Positions 6,949 to 9,943 of a DNA stretch of 9,943 nt are shown one piece after another (position 1 is the first letter of the stretch; each line of letters starts with the position of its first letter). A program made the position numbers and the translations under genes. This DNA comes from Firmicutes bacterium UBA993. Lineage in GTDB: Bacteria > Bacillota > Dethiobacteria > DTU022. Where the stretch lies: assembly GCA_002292015.1 (NCBI GenBank), contig DBBD01000096.1, positions 1-9,943 on the forward strand. The letters run 5' to 3'. The notes beneath the pieces are model-generated. The model did not search any database and was not told the DNA's origin. It was given only the letters and a program-made list of their open reading frames with translations.

Positions 6949-8046
6949 GTGAATCTTCCGGAACGGAAAAAAACCAGGAATGTTATGGTTGGAAATGTGG
7001 CAATCGGTGGAAACGCTCCAGTTGTTATTGAATCAATGACAAATACGAAGACTACCGATGTCGATTCATCACTGAAACAGATCCGGTCCTTGGTTGGTGC
7101 AGGGTGTGAGCTGATCAGAGTTGCGGTGCCTGATCCTGATTCGGTTGCAGCCCTGAAAGAAATAGTCAGGCACAGCCCCATTCCGGTTATTGCCGATATT
7201 CATTTTGATTACCGGCTGGCTTTAGCAGCAATACAGTGCGGTGCAGCAAAAATTAGGATAAACCCCGGCAATATTGGCGGAAAAGCGCGTTTTACTGAAG
7301 TAGCGCGACATGCCAAGGCAGCGGGAATCCCAATACGCATCGGCGTTAATGCCGGTTCCCTTGAAAAGAAATTTCGCGACCAATACCGGCAAAAACCGGC
7401 AGAAACCCTTGTTGAATCAGCGCTCTCATCAGTAGATATCCTTGAATCGATCGGTTTTTACCAGGTAGTAGTCTCGTTGAAATCATCTGAAGTATTTACA
7501 ACTATCCAGGCTAACCGCCTTTTTTCTGAGCAGTCGTCCTATCCTCTGCATCTGGGTGTTACTGAAGCCGGCCTGCCGGAAACCGGAGCGATCAAGTCAG
7601 CAATCGGGATCGGAACTCTTCTGGCTGAAGGAATCGGTGATACCTTTAGAGTTTCGCTCACAGCCGATCCGGCTGAAGAGATTAGTGTAGCGCGAAGGAT
7701 TCTTCAGGCTATCGGTTTGAGAATATTCGAACCAGAACTTATTTCCTGCCCCACCTGTGGACGCTGTGAAACAGATCTTGTTACTCTGACTAAATCCGTA
7801 GAGAAGATCATCTCAGGCCTGAGATTGCCGCTACGTATCGCCGTGATGGGATGTGCGGTTAACGGTCCCGGTGAAGCGCGGGAGGCTGATCTTGGCCTTT
7901 GTGCCGGACGAAAACAGGGGCTGGTGTTCATGAAGGGGGAGGTGGTCAAAACTGTTCAGGTCGATAATTTAATCGATGCTTTTAAAACGGTGTTGGACGA
8001 GCAAGTGAATACATATTATGGAAGAAGTGAAAAATATCCGGAGTAA
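6949..8046 (+). CDS. ispG: 4-hydroxy-3-methylbut-2-en-1-yl diphosphate synthase (IspG/GcpE)
   Basis: Next-to-last MEP-pathway enzyme: reductive ring opening of MEcPP to HMBPP using a 4Fe-4S cluster and ferredoxin or flavodoxin electrons. The 365-residue protein has an amino-terminal TIM barrel (about 1-255; ESMTNTKTTD at 28-37, VPDPDSVAALK at 60-70, ADIHFDYRLAL at 82-92, KIRINPGNIG at 101-110) and a carboxy-terminal cluster domain. The expected cluster ligands are Cys267 and Cys270 in SCPTCGRC and Cys302 in MGCAVNGPGEA, with Glu309 nearby. The start is GTG 6949 with GAGG (6937-6940) 8 nt before it; the ATGs at 6932 and 6935 are out of frame. The gene is 31 nt after rseP and completes the run of isoprenoid genes. 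Confidence 0.97.
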   Translation: MNLPERKKTRNVMVGNVAIGGNAPVVIESMTNTKTTDVDSSLKQIRSLVGAGCELIRVAVPDPDSVAALKEIVRHSPIPVIADIHFDYRLALAAIQCGAAKIRINPGNIGGKARFTEVARHAKAAGIPIRIGVNAGSLEKKFRDQYRQKPAETLVESALSSVDILESIGFYQVVVSLKSSEVFTTIQANRLFSEQSSYPLHLGVTEAGLPETGAIKSAIGIGTLLAEGIGDTFRVSLTADPAEEISVARRILQAIGLRIFEPELISCPTCGRCETDLVTLTKSVEKIISGLRLPLRIAVMGCAVNGPGEAREADLGLCAGRKQGLVFMKGEVVKTVQVDNLIDAFKTVLDEQVNTYYGRSEKYPE

Positions 8047-8061
8047 ATGTTACAATTGTAG

Positions 8062-8084
8062 GGCCTGGCGGGCCTGACCAGGCT
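8062..8084 (+). other. Small hairpin after ispG
   Basis: GCCTGG (8063-8068) and CCAGGC (8078-8083) form a perfect 6-bp stem around a 9-nt loop, extendable by one G-U pair. No T-run follows, so it is not a normal intrinsic terminator. It may protect the 3' end of the ispG message or be incidental. The 10-bp palindrome TACAATTGTA (8051-8060) lies immediately upstream. Confidence 0.3.
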
Positions 8085-8085
8085 A

Positions 8086-8114
8086 TTGCACTGAAGGTAG
8101 CTTTATGTTAGAGT
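8086..8114 (+). promoter_or_regulatory. Candidate promoter of rimP-nusA
   Basis: TTGCAC (8086-8091) and TAGAGT (8109-8114) are 17 nt apart, with TG at 8106-8107 making an extended -10. The layout copies that of the rpsB promoter, but the hexamers match consensus less well. It would start transcription near 8121, just before the leader hairpin, in the only sizeable gap between ispG and rimP. Confidence 0.4.
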
Positions 8115-8138
8115 GATGTTGGTGAGCAGTTTTTGCGC

Positions 8139-8163
8139 AAAGGGTGGGTTTTCCCCACTCTTT
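8139..8163 (+). promoter_or_regulatory. Leader hairpin before rimP (attenuator-like)
   Basis: Ten base pairs (8139-8148 with 8154-8163, one G-U) close a 5-nt loop TTTTC. The stem has a GTGGG/CCCAC core and an AAAG/CTTT base. Only three T residues follow before CATGTTAC, so termination would be weak unless helped by a factor. It lies 28 nt before the rimP Shine-Dalgarno and would be in the 5' UTR of rimP-nusA if the promoter at 8086-8114 is used. Control by NusA itself is a reasonable hypothesis but not shown. Confidence 0.5.
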
Positions 8164-8202
8164 CATGTTACAGGGGTATTTTGTTGAGCTGGAGGTAAAC
8201 TG

Positions 8203-8691
8203 GTGAGCCGGGAAGAGACCAGAATCAAGCTTATAGGATTAGTCGAGCCGTTTGTGAAGCGGATGGGTTTCGAACTTATTGATCTGGAGTACTATTCTGG
8301 CCGGCAGGGAAAAGTGCTTCTGGTTGTTGACAGCGAAAAGCCGGTCACCATTGCTGACTGCGAGGAAATAAGCAGGGCCGTTTCCGGTCTTTTAGACCGG
8401 CACGATCCGCTATCCCATGCTTACCTTCTTGAAGTAGCATCACCAGGACTGGAGCGGCCACTGACCAAACCGGCACATTTTAAGAAATTTTTAGGGGAAA
8501 CGGTGAAGATTACCCTGATCAAAGAAGTTGACGGATCACTGAAATATGCCGGAATATTAAAGGAAGCTGATGCTGATCAAGTTTCAATCGAAAAAGACGA
8601 TGGCAAAATAACCATAATCAACTATGAAATGATTAAGAAGGCAAAGCTCTGGTTTATGAAACCAGATCACGAGAAGAAAAAAGCTAAATAG
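8203..8691 (+). CDS. rimP: Ribosome maturation factor RimP
   Basis: RimP binds the 30S subunit during assembly and helps S12 and neighbouring proteins join. At 162 residues it is of typical size. The amino-terminal alpha/beta domain (about 1-85) carries GFELIDLEYY (22-31), the DCEEISRAVSGLLD segment (52-65) and the family signature LEVASPGLERPL (76-87). The carboxy-terminal Sm-like domain covers about 90-152 and ends in a lysine-rich tail. The loop after VVD (41-43) appears about two residues shorter than the usual pattern. The start is GTG 8203, with GGAGGT (8191-8196) 6 nt upstream. It is paired with nusA, as in most bacteria; its stop is 25 nt before the nusA ATG. Confidence 0.95.
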   Translation: MSREETRIKLIGLVEPFVKRMGFELIDLEYYSGRQGKVLLVVDSEKPVTIADCEEISRAVSGLLDRHDPLSHAYLLEVASPGLERPLTKPAHFKKFLGETVKITLIKEVDGSLKYAGILKEADADQVSIEKDDGKITIINYEMIKKAKLWFMKPDHEKKKAK

Positions 8692-8719
8692 TGAGAGGAG
8701 GTTTGAACCGGAAATAATG
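8691..8719 (+). promoter_or_regulatory. nusA translation start region with distant Shine-Dalgarno and mini-ORF
   Basis: The only strong Shine-Dalgarno, AGGAGG (8696-8701), is 15 nt from the nusA ATG (8717), much farther than the 5-11 nt seen elsewhere in the window. No ATG, GTG or TTG in the nusA frame lies between them. A 9-codon reading frame (GTG 8691 to TAA 8715-8717, peptide MRGGLNRK) overlaps the rimP stop as TAGTG and the nusA start as TAATG. The short inverted repeat GGT(TTGA)ACC at 8700-8709 could shorten the effective distance. Confidence 0.4.
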
Positions 8720-9943
8720 AATAAAGAGCTGTTTGCAGCACTGGAATCCCTTGAAAAAGAGAAAGGCATTAGCAAAGAAGTATTGTTTGAAGCTCTCGAA
8801 ATAGCACTCATATCAGCATATAAGCGTAATTTTCAATCTGCGCCGGCGGTTAGGGTCAGCTTCGATCGGGATACCGGAGAAATCAGGGTCTTTTCGCAGC
8901 TCCGGGTTGTGGAAAACGTTGAATCTGAACAACAGGAAGTAAGCCTCTACGAAGCAAGAGTTTATGATCCCCGTTGCCAAATTGACGATATTGTTGAAAT
9001 GGAGGTCACCCCGAAGGAGTTCGGCAGGGTTGCTGCTCAGACTGCCAAACAGGTGGTAATTCAGAAAATCCGAGAAGCTGAACGGGAACTGATTTATGAA
9101 AATTATGTCGATCGGACCGAGGAAATTATCACTGGCCTGGTTCGACGTTTTGAACAGCGCAACGTGATTATTGATTTGGGGCGGACTGAAGCTGTGCTGC
9201 CAATCGAAGAGCAGATCCCCCATGAAAGGTATCGACAGGGAGAAAGGGTCAAAACCTTTATCGCTGATGTGAAAAAAACAACTAAAGGTCCGCAGGTTAT
9301 CGTTTCCAGAACTCATATCGGTTTTCTAAAGCGGTTGTTTGAGATGGAAGTACCGGAAATCTACGAAGGAATAGTCGAAATTAAAGCGGCGGCACGTGAA
9401 GCGGGTTATCGTTCCAAGCTGGCTGTAATCTCAAATAATAAGGATATAGATCCGGTAGGTGCCTGTGTCGGTCCTAAGGGGAGCAGAGTTCAGGCAATCA
9501 GCAATGAACTTAAAGGTGAAAAAATCGATATCATTAAGTGGAGCGGAGAGTCTGAAGAATATATTGCGAACGCCTTGAGTCCCGCAAAAGTTTCATCAGT
9601 AATCTTAGATTCCGAAAAGAAAACAGCTACTGTTGTTGTTCCCGACACACAACTTTCCCTGGCGATTGGCAAAGAAGGTCAGAATGCAAGATTGTCTGCG
9701 AAGATTACCGGCTGGAAAATAGATATATCCAGCGAAACCCAGTTTGCTGAAAAAAGCCTTTCCGCGATTGGCCTGGCTGATCCCGATGCTGCTGAGGGTG
9801 AAGATGTGACTGAGTCAATAGAAGCGGTTTCTGAAGTCGGGGAACCTGAAGAATCAGTTATACCGGAAAAGCTTGCCGAAGAAGTGGAAGCAGTGACGAT
9901 TGAAACTGGTGAAACGACTTTAGCAGCAGCAGCAGCAGAAGAA
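8717..9943 (+). CDS. nusA: Transcription factor NusA (5' part, runs off the window)
   Basis: NusA binds RNA polymerase and nascent RNA to modulate pausing, intrinsic termination and antitermination. The frame is open from ATG 8717 to the window edge: 409 codons and no stop. The amino-terminal polymerase-binding domain covers about 1-125 (LEKEKGISKEVLFEALEIAL, 12-31; EVTPKEFGRVAAQTAKQVV, 96-114). The S1 domain is about 130-200, ending in KTTKGPQVIVSRTH. KH1 has DPVGACVGPKGSRVQAI (245-261) and KH2 has LSLAIGKEGQNARLSAKITG (313-332), with both GxxG loops intact. From about 346 onward lies a low-complexity tail with 19 Asp/Glu in 64 residues and a run of five Ala before the edge. Bacillus subtilis NusA ends soon after KH2, so this one is longer. 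The amino terminus matches NusA homologues at this ATG. Confidence 0.96.
   Translation, partial: MNKELFAALESLEKEKGISKEVLFEALEIALISAYKRNFQSAPAVRVSFDRDTGEIRVFSQLRVVENVESEQQEVSLYEARVYDPRCQIDDIVEMEVTPKEFGRVAAQTAKQVVIQKIREAERELIYENYVDRTEEIITGLVRRFEQRNVIIDLGRTEAVLPIEEQIPHERYRQGERVKTFIADVKKTTKGPQVIVSRTHIGFLKRLFEMEVPEIYEGIVEIKAAAREAGYRSKLAVISNNKDIDPVGACVGPKGSRVQAISNELKGEKIDIIKWSGESEEYIANALSPAKVSSVILDSEKKTATVVVPDTQLSLAIGKEGQNARLSAKITGWKIDISSETQFAEKSLSAIGLADPDAAEGEDVTESIEAVSEVGEPEESVIPEKLAEEVEAVTIETGETTLAAAAAEE
9925..9937 (+). repeat. Short GCA trinucleotide run in the nusA tail
   Basis: Five consecutive GCA codons encode Ala404-Ala408 in the acidic tail of NusA, very close to the window end. The run is short, in frame and within low-complexity coding sequence. 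It could vary in length between strains without shifting frame, but that is inference. Confidence 0.6.

Noticed and set aside
6714..7181. Minus-strand open frame of 155 codons across the rseP-ispG junction
   Set aside because: It lies opposite two well-conserved genes, has low-complexity Ser/Thr/Ile-rich composition typical of antisense shadows, and shows no recognisable motif.
8047..8172. Direct repeat ATGTTACA at 8047-8054 and 8165-8172, which might be a scar from loss of proS-polC
   Set aside because: An 8-bp repeat in a gap of this size is not rare by chance, and it has no insertion-sequence ends or target-site context.
8813..9316. Minus-strand open frame of 167 codons opposite nusA
   Set aside because: It is fully inside the conserved NusA amino-terminal and S1 region on the other strand; the translated sequence matches no family I recognise.
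1..9943. Search for tRNA/rRNA genes, CRISPR repeats, insertion sequences, prophage or defence genes
   Set aside because: None was seen. Coding density is high with conserved housekeeping genes, and no large gap can hold such an element.

Overview
This window is a contiguous stretch of core bacterial housekeeping genes. All eleven are on the + strand: rpsB, tsf, pyrH, frr, uppS, cdsA, dxr, rseP, ispG, rimP and the 5' part of nusA. This order is the classic Bacillota (Firmicutes) translation / isoprenoid / envelope cluster. The protein sequences look closest to anaerobic Clostridia, because ispG sits directly after rseP and both PyrH and NusA have the Gram-positive style. A genus cannot be named from the sequence alone. 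Shine-Dalgarno sites are strong (AGGAGG type), start codons are mixed (TTG for rpsB and pyrH, GTG for ispG and rimP), and base composition is moderate and even, with no sign of horizontally acquired DNA.

Layout. Bases 1-161 hold a good extended -10 promoter and a leader of about 100 nt that may fold. rpsB and tsf (162-1652) follow and end at a perfect 15-bp palindromic terminator (1657-1690). pyrH and frr (1781-3061) form a tight pair, followed by a 12-bp hairpin with a weak U-run. uppS, cdsA, dxr, rseP and ispG (3147-8046) are spaced from a 7-nt overlap to 31 nt and look like one transcription unit. A 156-nt gap (8047-8202) contains a candidate promoter and two hairpins. rimP and nusA follow, and nusA runs off the right edge.

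How the genes work together. RpsB, EF-Ts, RRF and RimP serve ribosome assembly, elongation and recycling. PyrH makes UDP for pyrimidine nucleotide synthesis. Dxr and IspG are MEP-pathway enzymes that supply isoprenoid precursors. UppS turns those into undecaprenyl diphosphate, the cell-wall lipid carrier. CdsA makes CDP-diacylglycerol for phospholipids. RseP is the intramembrane protease that acts in envelope regulation. NusA controls pausing, termination and antitermination by RNA polymerase.

No mobile element, CRISPR array, tRNA/rRNA gene or unknown protein-coding gene was found, and nothing amounts to an undescribed system. The points worth a second look are regulatory or structural: the rpsB leader with a possible pseudoknot, the absence of proS and polC between ispG and rimP, the hairpin leader before rimP, the odd rimP-nusA junction with a 9-codon mini-ORF, and the acidic tails of RpsB and NusA.
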